Positions 23,951 through 33,453 are shown, counted from the stretch's first letter. The stretch: DNA of 64,000 nucleotides from Caulobacter endophyticus (GCF_003116815.1 NZ_QDKQ01000077.1:248001-312000), one strand, 5' to 3'. The notes: a model not told the origin generated them from the letters alone. A program made the numbers and translations.

Positions 23951-26860
23951 ATGAAGTCCGCTTATCAATCGCGTCTGTTCCTGACCGCATCGACGCTGGC
24001 CGTCGCGCTAGGTGTATCCGGCGCGGCCGGCGCTCAGACCGCGCCGCCCCCGGCGACCGAGGAGGCCGTCGAGGAGGTGGTCGTCACGGGCATCCGCCAG
24101 AGCCTGCAGTCGGCCGTGCAGGTCAAGAAGAACACCATGGAGGTCGTCGACTCCATCCGCGCCGAGGATATCGGCAAGCTGCCCGACCCCAATGTCGCCG
24201 AGACCCTGACTCGCATCCCGGGCGTGCAGGGCTACCGCTACGGCGGGGAGGGCGCCTCGCCGGTCGGCGCCGGTTCGGGCCTGACGATCCGCGGCCTGTC
24301 GGGCCAGACCGCCTCGCAGGTCGACGGCCGCTCGTACTTCACCGCCGGCGGCAGCGAATTCAACATCGAGGCGGCCATTCCCGGCATGATCGCGGGCCTG
24401 GACGTCTACAAGAACCCCTCGGCCGAGCACATCGAGGGCGGCATCGGCGGTCTGGTGGACATCAAGACCCGCCGTCCGCTGGACCTGCCGAGTATGTCGG
24501 GCAGCGTCGCGATTTCCGGCCGCTACAACGACATGGTCAAGCAGATGCAGCCCGAATACTTCGGCCTCGTCTCGCACAAGTGGGACGTGGGCGAGGGCGA
24601 GATGGGCCTGCTGCTCGGCGCCAACTACCAGAAGAGCTGGAACCGCTCGGACAATGCGCCGGGCCCCGGCGGAACCAACCTGCGCCGCGTGGTGCGCGCC
24701 GACAGCGCCGAGTACATCGGCAACGGCGCCTACAATCAAGCCTATGCCGGCCGCAGCGACGTCGCCTTCCTGGCCGACGTGGCCAATCCGCTGGCCCTCA
24801 GCGCCTCCGACCGCGCCAGCCTGGTCAACATGGCCGGCGTGCAGATCAACGTGAACGAAGAGGACATCCAGCGCACCCGCAAGGGCTTCGCCGGCGTGTT
24901 CCAGTGGAAGGTCCGCCCAGGCCTCGAGTTCTATGTCGACGGCAACTACAATTCGTACCTGTACCACCAGGGCTATCGCTTCCTGAACGGTGTCGACAGC
25001 CGCTACGTCCAAGGCCTTGTCACCACGCCGTTCAGTACCACCGAAGGTCTGGCCAGCCGCAACGCCAATGGCGGCGAGGATGCGGTGCTGGCTGGTCAGC
25101 GTTTTGATCGGGGTACGTTCCTGGGCTCCGGCTTCTCATCGATCGGCGGCGACGAGCACCGCATCTACAAGACCTGGATCCTGGCCGGCGGCGCCAAGTG
25201 GTCGCCGACCGACGACCTCGATCTCAAGGCCGATCTTTCCTACGTCAAGGCCGACCAGCACCAGGACAACCGCTCGGTGACCATGACCCCGCGTGCGGGC
25301 CTGGCCTGGGACGTGACCCGCAGGGTCGGAACGCCCCAGAGCCTGTCGATCAGCGGTCCGGACCTATCGAACCCCGCCAATTGGGTGTTGCTGAACTACG
25401 CCAACGGCACGAACAACGTCTATGACGACGCGGGTCTCGCCGCCCAGTTCGACGGCAAGCTGCGCATAAGCGACAGCTTCATCAAGGCCGTGAAGTTCGG
25501 TGCGCGCTACTACCGGAAGAAGTCGAAGTTCTACAACTATTCCTTCAGCGGCAAGAACCTGACGACGGACGGCCTGGCGCTTGCGGCCAACCAGTCGAAC
25601 GGGATCCTGGCCTCGACCGTGCAGGACCTCGTCGCCGGCTCGCACACCAACTGGTTCGACGGCGAAGCGGGCTATTCGGGCGGCTTCCTGACCTTCTCCC
25701 CCGACGCCCTGCTGGGCGACAACGTCCGCAACCGTTTCGCCCAGGCCGGCATTGCGGCCGAGGACTCGCTGCCCGAGGTTCTGCTGTCGCGCCGCAAGGC
25801 GGTGGAAGAGACCCTGGCCGGCTACGGCGTCGTCGACTTCGCCTTCCTGAACGATCGCATCCGCGGCAACGCCGGCGTGCGGGTAGTGCGCACCGATCTC
25901 GACGCCGAGGCGCGGGTTTCCGACACAAGCGGTGGTGCGGCGGTGATCGTGCCCAAGAACCAGAGCAACAGCTATACCGACGTCCTGCCCACGCTGAACG
26001 TCACCGGATACATCCAGGACGACCTCCTGCTGCGCTTCGGCTTCGGCAAGGGCATGACCCGCCCCAGCGTCGGCGACATCAACCCGACGGTGGCGGTCAA
26101 CCTGACCAGCGGTACCGGCAGCCAGGGCAACGCCAACCTCAAGCCGCTGCGGGCCTACAGCTATGACCTGTCGCTGGAGAAGTATTTCGGCCCGACCAGC
26201 TACGTTTCGGCCGCGGCCTTCTACAAGAAGGTCGACGGCTTCCCGATCGGGGTCGAGAGCTGCCAGACCGTGGCGACCTCGCAGCCCTATACTGGCGTGA
26301 CGCCCAACAACTGCCCGACCGGCCAGTTCCGCATCACCCAGACCCAGAACGCCGACCCCGGCTTCGCCAAGGGGATCGAACTCGCCGCCCAGACCTTCTT
26401 CGACTACGACGTCCTGCCGGAGTTCCTGCACGATTTCGGCGTCCAGGGGTCCTACACCTGGGTCGAGACCGAGCTGCCGATCCTGATCAACGGTCAGGTG
26501 GTCAAGGTGCGCCAGCCGTTTCAGTCCGACCAGAACTGGAGCCTTGCGGGCCTCTACGAGAACAAGAAGGTCTCGGCGCGCCTCGTCTATACCTATCGCT
26601 CGGACTACGTGCTGTTCGGGATCTCGCCCAATCCGATCGATGGCCGCTACCTGAAGGGCTACGGCCTGCTCGACGCCTCGGTGAACCTCAACCTGCGCGA
26701 CGACCTGACCCTGTCGCTGACAGCTTCGAACCTGACCAACAAGGCGCCGATCCGCTACGTCGGCGAGCCGGACAACGGCTACGACACCGACATCCTGCGC
26801 CAGTACTTCATGAACGGCCGCGTCTACGGGATCAGCCTTCGCTACAAGTTCGGCGGGTGA
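23951..26860 (+). CDS. TonB-dependent outer-membrane receptor (glycan uptake, 2)
   Basis: 969 aa, signal peptide 1-28 ('AAGAQT'). The TonB box/start of plug 'EEVVVTGIRQSLQSAVQVKKNTMEVVDSIRAEDIGKLPDPNVAETLTRIPGVQ' is the classic opening of the Caulobacter/Xanthomonas oligosaccharide-type receptors. The plug continues with 'LTIRGLSGQTASQVDGRSYF' and 'VYKNPSAEHIEGGIGGLVDIKTRRPLD', and the barrel ends 'YGISLRYKFGG'. No STN domain. GGAGGGGAAG precedes the ATG. It sits under operator site 8 and ends at a strong terminator. It probably imports oligosaccharides of the same glycan as receptor 1. Confidence 0.94.
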   Translation: MKSAYQSRLFLTASTLAVALGVSGAAGAQTAPPPATEEAVEEVVVTGIRQSLQSAVQVKKNTMEVVDSIRAEDIGKLPDPNVAETLTRIPGVQGYRYGGEGASPVGAGSGLTIRGLSGQTASQVDGRSYFTAGGSEFNIEAAIPGMIAGLDVYKNPSAEHIEGGIGGLVDIKTRRPLDLPSMSGSVAISGRYNDMVKQMQPEYFGLVSHKWDVGEGEMGLLLGANYQKSWNRSDNAPGPGGTNLRRVVRADSAEYIGNGAYNQAYAGRSDVAFLADVANPLALSASDRASLVNMAGVQINVNEEDIQRTRKGFAGVFQWKVRPGLEFYVDGNYNSYLYHQGYRFLNGVDSRYVQGLVTTPFSTTEGLASRNANGGEDAVLAGQRFDRGTFLGSGFSSIGGDEHRIYKTWILAGGAKWSPTDDLDLKADLSYVKADQHQDNRSVTMTPRAGLAWDVTRRVGTPQSLSISGPDLSNPANWVLLNYANGTNNVYDDAGLAAQFDGKLRISDSFIKAVKFGARYYRKKSKFYNYSFSGKNLTTDGLALAANQSNGILASTVQDLVAGSHTNWFDGEAGYSGGFLTFSPDALLGDNVRNRFAQAGIAAEDSLPEVLLSRRKAVEETLAGYGVVDFAFLNDRIRGNAGVRVVRTDLDAEARVSDTSGGAAVIVPKNQSNSYTDVLPTLNVTGYIQDDLLLRFGFGKGMTRPSVGDINPTVAVNLTSGTGSQGNANLKPLRAYSYDLSLEKYFGPTSYVSAAAFYKKVDGFPIGVESCQTVATSQPYTGVTPNNCPTGQFRITQTQNADPGFAKGIELAAQTFFDYDVLPEFLHDFGVQGSYTWVETELPILINGQVVKVRQPFQSDQNWSLAGLYENKKVSARLVYTYRSDYVLFGISPNPIDGRYLKGYGLLDASVNLNLRDDLTLSLTASNLTNKAPIRYVGEPDNGYDTDILRQYFMNGRVYGISLRYKFGG

Positions 26861-26884
26861 CCGCCGTCGCATAGTCCCGCCTTG

Positions 26885-26915
26885 GGGCGCCGTCTTCGAC
26901 GGCGCCCTTCTCTTT
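26885..26915 (+). terminator. rho-independent terminator of receptor 2
   Basis: Perfect 10-bp stem GGGCGCCGTC/GACGGCGCCC (26885-26894 with 26898-26907), loop TTC, followed by TTCTCTTT. It separates the plus-strand receptor from the convergent minus-strand gene. Confidence 0.88.
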
Positions 26916-26919
26916 GCGA

Positions 26920-28401
26920 TCAGCGGAAGGATAGTCCCACGACCTCGCCGCTGACGGCGATGTCGCCGTCCTTGGCCGACTTCACCGGCTTGCCGTCGAT
27001 GGTCAGGTTTTCGATCATCACGTTCTTGACCGCCGTGGTCGGCGACAGGCCACGGATGATCGAGCGGCTGGGCATGCCTTCGCCCGTATAAGCGACGTTG
27101 CGGATCGTCAGGCCGTCGATCCCGCGTCCGGGAGCCTTGTTGTAGCGCGGGTTGTTGCCGGCCACGATGTTGATCAGCTTGCCTTCCTCGATGCGGTCGA
27201 CCCGCACGTTGCTGAAGGTGATGTTGCGGATCAGCGTGCTGTCGCCGGAATAGGCGGCGATCACGCCTTCCCAGTCGGGATCGTCCTCGTCCAGGTTGGC
27301 GACGTCGATGTTGTCGAAGGTCACGTCGTGGATGGTGCGCGGATCGGCGTTGTCGCCGAAGTGGCCAATATAGAGGGCATGGGCCACGTCGACCCACAGG
27401 CGCATGTTCGAGACCTGGATGTCAAAGGTGTCGCCGGGCGGATTGGGATCGGGAATGCCGGTCTGGGCGGCCTTCTGGCGGCAGATCGGGCAGTCGGCCA
27501 CGGCGTAGACCACCACGGCGTCGTCCGAGACCCGCAGGTAGCCGTCGCGCACCGTCACGTGGCGCGACGTCGAGATATTGATCCCGTCCGACCACTTGCC
27601 CGAGGTGAAGCCGGTTAATTCGCTGACCGTGACATTCTCTGAATTGCGGATGTTCATCACCCGCGCGGCGTCCCTGCGGTCGCTGTTGACGATGATCAGG
27701 TCCGAGACCTCGACGTGCCGTGCCTTCTCCAAGTCGATTGCCCGGCCGGGATCCCACAGCAGGCCGCGCCCGGAGATGTTCACGTCGCTGACGCCGGAAA
27801 GGTCGAAGGCGCCCTTCAGCACCGCCCCGCCGTCCATATAGACGCGCTGGCCCGACTTGACCGGGAAGTGGTCGAGGCCCGTCGGAGGCGTGTGCAGGCC
27901 GGGGCCGAAATAGACCACGTCGGCGCCGGCCGGACGGGGAGGGGGAGGCTTGCCGGCCACGATGTGCAGGTTGCGCAGGCGATCGTCGTCGAACTGCAGC
28001 GAGAACCGCTCGGGCTTGTCCAGCGTCATGCGCAGGACCGAACCGTCGCGCTGGGGTTTCACTACGCTCGACAGGGGCGCGACCGAGGCCTCGGCGAAGC
28101 GGCCGTTGTTCTTCATCACCTCGATCTCGACCGTCCCTTCGAAGTCGAAATAGACGAGCGACGCGTTCTGCTTGGTGTCGGTGTCGACCTGCACCCGGTA
28201 TTCATAGAGATCGCGCCACTCGCCGCCGGGCGTGCGCACCCGCACGGTGAAGTCGTCGTTGTGCGCCGTGTACATCAGCTGCGGCGGCGTCGGATAAGTC
28301 AGCAGCTTATCGGCCAGGGCCGCGTTCGCGGCGGTTCCCGCCAGCAAGGCCGTGATCAGCGCGGTGGTGGCGCGCCGGGCCGGGTTCTTCTGTCGGCTCA
28401 T
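26920..28401 (-). CDS. secreted GH28-like right-handed beta-helix glycosidase (paralogue 2)
   Basis: 493 aa, signal peptide about 1-30 after a basic N-terminus. It has the same architecture as the protein at 13288: beta-sandwich with 'YTAHNDDFTVRVRTPGGEWRDLYEY', then beta-helix. Asp272 ('KWSDGI') and Asp293/294 ('VSDDAV') reproduce the polygalacturonase triad spacing of 21 residues. A short insertion with CxxC ('CPICRQ', about 305) in the helix is absent from paralogue 1. GGGAGGA precedes the ATG and operator site 9 lies 36 bp upstream. Two copies with different active-site surroundings suggest cuts at two different linkages of one glycan. Confidence 0.82.
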   Translation of the reverse strand: MSRQKNPARRATTALITALLAGTAANAALADKLLTYPTPPQLMYTAHNDDFTVRVRTPGGEWRDLYEYRVQVDTDTKQNASLVYFDFEGTVEIEVMKNNGRFAEASVAPLSSVVKPQRDGSVLRMTLDKPERFSLQFDDDRLRNLHIVAGKPPPPRPAGADVVYFGPGLHTPPTGLDHFPVKSGQRVYMDGGAVLKGAFDLSGVSDVNISGRGLLWDPGRAIDLEKARHVEVSDLIIVNSDRRDAARVMNIRNSENVTVSELTGFTSGKWSDGINISTSRHVTVRDGYLRVSDDAVVVYAVADCPICRQKAAQTGIPDPNPPGDTFDIQVSNMRLWVDVAHALYIGHFGDNADPRTIHDVTFDNIDVANLDEDDPDWEGVIAAYSGDSTLIRNITFSNVRVDRIEEGKLINIVAGNNPRYNKAPGRGIDGLTIRNVAYTGEGMPSRSIIRGLSPTTAVKNVMIENLTIDGKPVKSAKDGDIAVSGEVVGLSFR

Positions 28402-28437
28402 GGTTCCTCCCAGGATTTCCTACAGCATCGACGATCG

Positions 28438-28451
28438 TGATATCGATATCA
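28438..28451. promoter_or_regulatory. LacI-type operator TGATATCGATATCA (site 9, GH28-like 2)
   Basis: Perfect palindrome 36 bp upstream of the minus-strand GH28-like start. It is the right-hand limit of the set; the mrp operon begins about 145 bp further right. Confidence 0.78.
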
Positions 28452-28595
28452 ATAACGTATACATATGTGACGAAGCGTGACTTTCGGAACCGTCGCTTTG
28501 ACGCATGGGAATGGTCTTCCTATGCTGGTCATCGAGGCCTGTTAGGCGTCGGACCCCGGCTAGACCCGTTCCGTGGCAGGAGGCCCCCAACCGTT

Positions 28596-31523
28596 TTGTC
28601 TTCCAACCTGCTCCTTCTCGTCATTCTGGCGGCGCCGTTCCTCGGCGCGGCCGTGGCGGCCGGCCTTCCGCGACATGCGCGGACGGCGGCGGCGATTCTC
28701 TCGTGGCTGGTGTCGCTGGTCTCCCTGGTGAGCCTGGCCGCGCTCTGGCCGAGGTTCGCGGATGGAGAGGTGCTGCGGCTGGCGATTCCCTGGCTGCCGT
28801 CGCTGGGCGTCAGCCTGATCCTGCGGCTGGACGGGCTGTCGTGGATCTTCGCCGCCCTGATCCTCGGAATCGGCGCGCTCGTCGTGCTCTACGCGCGCTA
28901 CTACATGTCGCCGAAGGACCCGGTGCCGCGGTTCTTCTCGTTCCTGCTGGCTTTCATGGGCGCGATGCAGGGCGTGGTGCTGTCGGGCAACCTGATCCAG
29001 CTGGCGGTCTTCTGGGAGCTGACCAGCCTCTTCTCGTTCCTGCTGATCGGTTACTGGCACCAGAACGCCTCGGCGCGTGAAGGCGCGCGCATGGCCCTGA
29101 CGGTCACCGCCTTGGGCGGGCTGTGCCTGCTGGTCGGCATGATCCTGATCGGCGGCATCGCCGGCAGCTATGATCTCGACGACGTTCTGGCCGCCAAGAG
29201 CGTGATCCTCGCCGATCCTCGCTCGGTCGTGGCCTTGGCGCTGGTGCTGATGGGCGCTCTGACCAAGAGCGCCCAGTTCCCGTTTCACTTCTGGCTGCCG
29301 CGCGCCATGGCCGCGCCGACCCCGGTCAGCGCCTATCTGCACTCGGCGACCATGGTGAAGGCCGGGATCTTCCTACTGCTGCGCATGTGGCCGATCTTCG
29401 GCCAGACCGAGCTCTGGTACTTCGTCGTCGCCGGGGCGGGCGTGGCCACGCTGCTGATCGGCGCCTGGTGCGCCATCTTCCAGCACGACCTCAAGGGTCT
29501 GCTGGCCTATTCGACCATCAGCCATCTTGGCCTAATCGTCCTGCTGCTGGGGCTGGGCTCGCCGCTGGGGGCGATCGCGGCCATCTTCCACACGGTCAAT
29601 CACGCCACCTTCAAGGCCTCGCTGTTCATGGCCGCGGGCATCATCGACCACGAGGCCGGCACTCGCGACATGCGCAAGCTGAGCGGCCTCTACAAGTTCA
29701 TGCCCATCACCGGCACCCTGGCCATCGTCGCCGCCGCCGCTATGGCCGGTGTCCCGCTGCTGAACGGGTTCCTGTCGAAGGAAATGTTCCTGGCCGAGGT
29801 GGTGGCCGGCAGCGACGGGCACGCCCTGAATGCGGCCCTGCCAGTGCTGGCCACGCTGGCGAGCGCGTTCGGCGTGCTCTATTCGCTGCGCTTCATCTTG
29901 GCGACCTTCTTCGGCCCGCCGCCGACGGCGTTGGACAGGGTTCCGCATGAGCCGCCGGCCTGGATGCGTCGCCCGGTCGAGATTCTGGTGGCGCTGTGCC
30001 TGCTGGTCGGGGTGCTGCCGGCGATCACCGTCGGCCCGTTCCTGCGCAGCGCGGCCGTCGCCGTGCTCGGCTTCGATGATTTGCCCTACTACAGCCTGGC
30101 GCTCTGGCACGGCTTCAACATGCCCCTGCTGCTCAGCGTGCTGGCGCTCGGCGGCGGCGTCCTGGCCTACGCGATCTTCGGCCAGAAGCTGAACACCAAC
30201 CCGCGAGGCGGTCCCTGGGGCCTGAAGCGTCTCAACGGCGGCTATCTCTTCGAGAAGGCCATGACGGGCATCGTCAAGGGCGCTCGCTGGGTCGAGAGCC
30301 GCCTGGGAACCGAGCGGATGCAGCCGCAACTGCGTCTGGTCGTACTTGCCGCCCTGGCGGCCGGAGCGGCGGCCGCCTTCGCCGGCGGGGTGGCGATCCG
30401 ACCGTCCTGGTCATCGCCCGGCGCGTCCGAATTTATCTTCGCAGCCCTTTGGCTGACCGGCGGCGGCTGCGCCGTCGCGGCCGCCTGGCAGGCCAAGTAT
30501 CACCGCCTGGCCGCGGTGGTTCTGATGGGCGCTGCTGGCCTCGTCAGCTGCATCACCTTCGTCTGGATGTCGGCGCCCGATCTTGCCCTGACGCAGCTGC
30601 TGGTCGAGGTGGTCACCACCGTTCTGCTGCTGCTGGGCCTGCGCTGGCTGCCCAAGCGGCGCGAGGACATCCAGGCCTCCCGGGCCGAACTGGTCCGCTC
30701 GCGCCGACGCCGGCGCGTGGACCTCGTCATCGCCGCCGTCGTCGGCTTGGCCCTGGCCTTCGTCTCCTACGCGGTCATGACCCGGCCGATGGTCGAGGGC
30801 ATCTCACGCTTCTTCGTCGAGCGGGCCTACAGCGAGGGCGGCGGCCGCAACGTCGTCAATGTCATCCTGGTCGACTTCCGCGCCTTCGACACCTTCGGCG
30901 AGATCACGGTGCTGGGTATCGTGGGCCTGACGGTGCTGGCGCTGCTGCGCCGTTTCCGCCCGGCCAGCGATAGCCTGCCGGCGCCCAACCAGAAGCAGGC
31001 GCGCGAGCGTGCGGGTCCGGTCGCCGAAGGCCGCAAGGCCGGCGACGCCCTGCGCGACACCATGCTGATCCCGCGCGTCGTCATGCGCTGGATGTTTCCT
31101 TTCGTCATCGTGCTGGCGGTTCACCTTTTCCTGCGGGGCCATGACCTGCCGGGCGGCGGCTTCGCGGCGGGGGTGGCGCTGTCGATCGCGGTGCTGCTGC
31201 AATACATGGCCAATGGCGCGCGCTGGGTGGAGGAGCGGCTGCTGCTGCGTCCGATCCTCTGGATCGGCTGGGGCCTGACCATCGCCGCCGGCTGCGGCTT
31301 GGTGGCGATCGGCTTCAACCGCCCGTTCCTGACCTCGGCCTTCCAGTACGTGAACCTGCCTCTGCTGGGCCAGGTCCCGCTGGCCAGCGCAGTGGTGTTC
31401 GATCTGGGCGTCGTGCTGCTGGTGGTCGGCGCTACGGTCCTGATGCTGGTGGCCCTGGCCCACCAGTCGCTACGCCGCGCCAGGGACGACGCCGAAGCCG
31501 AGCAAGCGGAGGGGGGCGCATGA
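28596..31523 (+). CDS. mrpA: MrpA/MrpB fusion, Na+(K+)/H+ antiporter subunit A
   Basis: 975 aa. The TTG at 28596 is chosen (AGGAGG 12 nt upstream); the frame is open further up, but that part overlaps the operator and lacks hydrophobic character. The first 500 residues are a NuoL/ND5-like proton channel ('LTKSAQFPFHFWLPRAMAAPTPVSAYLHSATMVKAG', 'FHTVNHATFKASLFMAAG'). The middle has MbhD/MbhE-like helices ('MSAPDLALTQLLVEVVTTVLLLLGLRWLPKRR'). The last 150 are MrpB-like ('RGHDLPGGGFAAGVALSIAVLLQYMANG'). A fused A/B subunit is usual in alphaproteobacteria (PhaA). It works in the inner membrane as part of the multi-subunit antiporter encoded by the genes that follow. The next start overlaps its stop by ATGA. 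Confidence 0.93.
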   Translation: MSSNLLLLVILAAPFLGAAVAAGLPRHARTAAAILSWLVSLVSLVSLAALWPRFADGEVLRLAIPWLPSLGVSLILRLDGLSWIFAALILGIGALVVLYARYYMSPKDPVPRFFSFLLAFMGAMQGVVLSGNLIQLAVFWELTSLFSFLLIGYWHQNASAREGARMALTVTALGGLCLLVGMILIGGIAGSYDLDDVLAAKSVILADPRSVVALALVLMGALTKSAQFPFHFWLPRAMAAPTPVSAYLHSATMVKAGIFLLLRMWPIFGQTELWYFVVAGAGVATLLIGAWCAIFQHDLKGLLAYSTISHLGLIVLLLGLGSPLGAIAAIFHTVNHATFKASLFMAAGIIDHEAGTRDMRKLSGLYKFMPITGTLAIVAAAAMAGVPLLNGFLSKEMFLAEVVAGSDGHALNAALPVLATLASAFGVLYSLRFILATFFGPPPTALDRVPHEPPAWMRRPVEILVALCLLVGVLPAITVGPFLRSAAVAVLGFDDLPYYSLALWHGFNMPLLLSVLALGGGVLAYAIFGQKLNTNPRGGPWGLKRLNGGYLFEKAMTGIVKGARWVESRLGTERMQPQLRLVVLAALAAGAAAAFAGGVAIRPSWSSPGASEFIFAALWLTGGGCAVAAAWQAKYHRLAAVVLMGAAGLVSCITFVWMSAPDLALTQLLVEVVTTVLLLLGLRWLPKRREDIQASRAELVRSRRRRRVDLVIAAVVGLALAFVSYAVMTRPMVEGISRFFVERAYSEGGGRNVVNVILVDFRAFDTFGEITVLGIVGLTVLALLRRFRPASDSLPAPNQKQARERAGPVAEGRKAGDALRDTMLIPRVVMRWMFPFVIVLAVHLFLRGHDLPGGGFAAGVALSIAVLLQYMANGARWVEERLLLRPILWIGWGLTIAAGCGLVAIGFNRPFLTSAFQYVNLPLLGQVPLASAVVFDLGVVLLVVGATVLMLVALAHQSLRRARDDAEAEQAEGGA

Positions 31524-31864
31524 CCGAGTTCGTGCTCGCGGCCGCCATCGGCGTACTGTCGGCCGCCGGAACCTGGCTGCTTCTGCGGCCCCGCACCTTC
31601 CAGGTGATCAAGGGGCTGTCGCTGCTGTCCTACGCGGTGAACCTGTTCATCTTCTCGATGGGGCGTCTTCGTTCGGGCATGCCGCCTATCACGGCCAAGG
31701 GCGCCGAGCGGCCGGAATTGTACGCGGACCCGACGCCCCAGGCCCTGGTGCTGACGGCGATCGTCATCAGCTTTGCCTTGACGGCCCTGTTCCTGGTGGT
31801 CTTGCTGGCCTCGCGCGGGGCGACCGGCAGCGACCACGTCGACGGTCGGGAGCCGGCCGAATGA
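31520..31864 (+). CDS. mrpC: Na+(K+)/H+ antiporter subunit C
   Basis: 114 aa with three membrane helices. NuoK-like: 'GTWLLLRPRTFQVIKGLSLLSYAVNLFIFSMG' and 'DPTPQALVLTAIVISFALTALFLVVLL' are the MrpC signatures. Its ATG overlaps the stop of mrpA by 4 nt, and its stop overlaps mrpD the same way, so translation is coupled through the operon. Confidence 0.95.
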   Translation: MTEFVLAAAIGVLSAAGTWLLLRPRTFQVIKGLSLLSYAVNLFIFSMGRLRSGMPPITAKGAERPELYADPTPQALVLTAIVISFALTALFLVVLLASRGATGSDHVDGREPAE

Positions 31865-33453
31865 GTCTCTGGGATCATCACCTGATTTTGCTGCCGATCC
31901 TGCTGCCGATGGTCATGGCCTCGGCGATGCTGTTGTTCGACGAGCGCCGGCGACGGCTGAAGAGCGTCATCAGCCTCACCGCCATGGCCGCCATCCTGCT
32001 GGTCGCCCTGGCCCTGCTGCACGAAAGCATGACCGGCGCGGTCGACGGCGGCGACACCGCCCGCGTCTACCGCCTCGGAGACTGGTCCGCGCCGTTCGGC
32101 ATCGTGCTGGTGGCCGACCGGCTGTCGGCGATGATGGTGGCGCTGACCAGCGTGCTGGGCGCCGGGGTCCTGGCCTTCGCCTTGGCGCGCTGGGACCGGG
32201 CCGGGCCGCGTTTCCACGCCCTGTTCCTGTTCCTGATCATGGGCGTCAACGGCGCCTTCCTGACCGGCGACCTGTTCAACCTGTTCGTCTTCTTCGAGAT
32301 CATGCTGGCGGCCTCGTACGGCCTGGCCCTGCACGGCTCGGGCGAGGCGCGGATCAGGGCGGGCCTGACCTACATCGCCATCAACCTGACAGCCTCTTTG
32401 CTGTTCCTGATCGGGGTGTCGCTGCTCTATGGCGTGACCGGCACGCTGAACATGGCCGAGTTCGCCCTGAAGGTGCGGACCATCGCGCCGGACGACCGCG
32501 GCCTGCTGCATGTCGGCGCGGCCATCCTGGGTACGGCCTTCCTGATCAAGTGCGCGGCCTGGCCGCTGGGGTTCTGGCTGGCTCCGACCTATACGGCCGC
32601 CAGCGCGCCGTCGGCGGCGGCCTTCGCCATCCTGTCCAAGGTCGGGGTCTATGTGGTGCTGCGGCTGAGCCTGCTGGCGTTCGGGGACGGGGCGGGGGCC
32701 TCGGCCCACTTCGGCCAGCCATGGCTGCTGGTCGCGGGCCTGGCGACCCTGGCCTTCGGGACGCTGGGCCTGATCGCCTCGCGCGACCTGTCGCGTGCCG
32801 GCGCCTACGCCGTCATGGTCTCGTCCGGGACGATCCTGGCCGTGGCCGGCGTCGGCGACAAGGCCGTGCTGGGCGGGGCGCTTTTCTACCTGATCGGTTC
32901 GACCCTGGCCTGCGGGGCGATGTTCCTGCTGGCCGAGGTGCTGCAGCGGGGCGTCGATTCCGGCGGCCAGCGCGAACGGGCGGTGTTCGACGACGAGTAC
33001 CGCGACCCGTTCGACGACGACGAGCGCAACGAGCCTGGTCTGGTCATCCCCGCCGCCGTCGCGGCGCTGGGCGGGGCCTTCCTGATCTGCACCCTGATGA
33101 TCGCCGGCCTGCCGCCGCTGTCGGGATTCATCGGCAAGCTGGCCATGCTGGACGGTCTGGCGCGTTCGGTCAGCCCGGCCAGCATAGCCGTGATCGTCGG
33201 CTTGTCGCTGTCCAGCCTGGGCGGGCTGATCGGCCTGACGCGCCTGGGCGTAGGCGCCCTCTGGGCCCGTGACGACGACGCTCCTGAACTGGTGGTCGGC
33301 GCGGCCGAGCTGGCCGGCATGGGCGGCCTGCTGGCGGCCTGCGTGCTGCTGGCGATCTTTGGCGGCGCCGGGCTCGGGTTTGCCGAGCACACCGCCGAGT
33401 GGCTGGGTCGGCCAGACGCCTACATCCGCGCCGTGCTGGGGACGACGCCATGA
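31861..33453 (+). CDS. mrpD: Na+(K+)/H+ antiporter subunit D
   Basis: 530 aa, about 14 membrane helices, homologous to NuoN/NuoM. Key segments are 'GDLFNLFVFFEIMLAASYGLALHG' (with the conserved Glu), 'FLIKCAAWPLGFWLAPTYTAASAPSAAAFAILSKVGVYVVLR' (with conserved Lys residues) and 'MIAGLPPLSGFIGKLAML'. Slightly longer than many MrpD proteins because of an acidic loop ('DDEYRDPFDDDERNEPG') near residue 380. It overlaps mrpC and mrpE by ATGA on both sides. Confidence 0.95.
   Translation: MSLWDHHLILLPILLPMVMASAMLLFDERRRRLKSVISLTAMAAILLVALALLHESMTGAVDGGDTARVYRLGDWSAPFGIVLVADRLSAMMVALTSVLGAGVLAFALARWDRAGPRFHALFLFLIMGVNGAFLTGDLFNLFVFFEIMLAASYGLALHGSGEARIRAGLTYIAINLTASLLFLIGVSLLYGVTGTLNMAEFALKVRTIAPDDRGLLHVGAAILGTAFLIKCAAWPLGFWLAPTYTAASAPSAAAFAILSKVGVYVVLRLSLLAFGDGAGASAHFGQPWLLVAGLATLAFGTLGLIASRDLSRAGAYAVMVSSGTILAVAGVGDKAVLGGALFYLIGSTLACGAMFLLAEVLQRGVDSGGQRERAVFDDEYRDPFDDDERNEPGLVIPAAVAALGGAFLICTLMIAGLPPLSGFIGKLAMLDGLARSVSPASIAVIVGLSLSSLGGLIGLTRLGVGALWARDDDAPELVVGAAELAGMGGLLAACVLLAIFGGAGLGFAEHTAEWLGRPDAYIRAVLGTTP

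Noticed and set aside
28437-28595. N-terminal extension of mrpA to an ATG inside operator site 9
   Set aside because: The added 53 residues are hydrophilic and unlike MrpA, and the start would lie within the palindrome; the TTG at 28596 with AGGAGG fits better.
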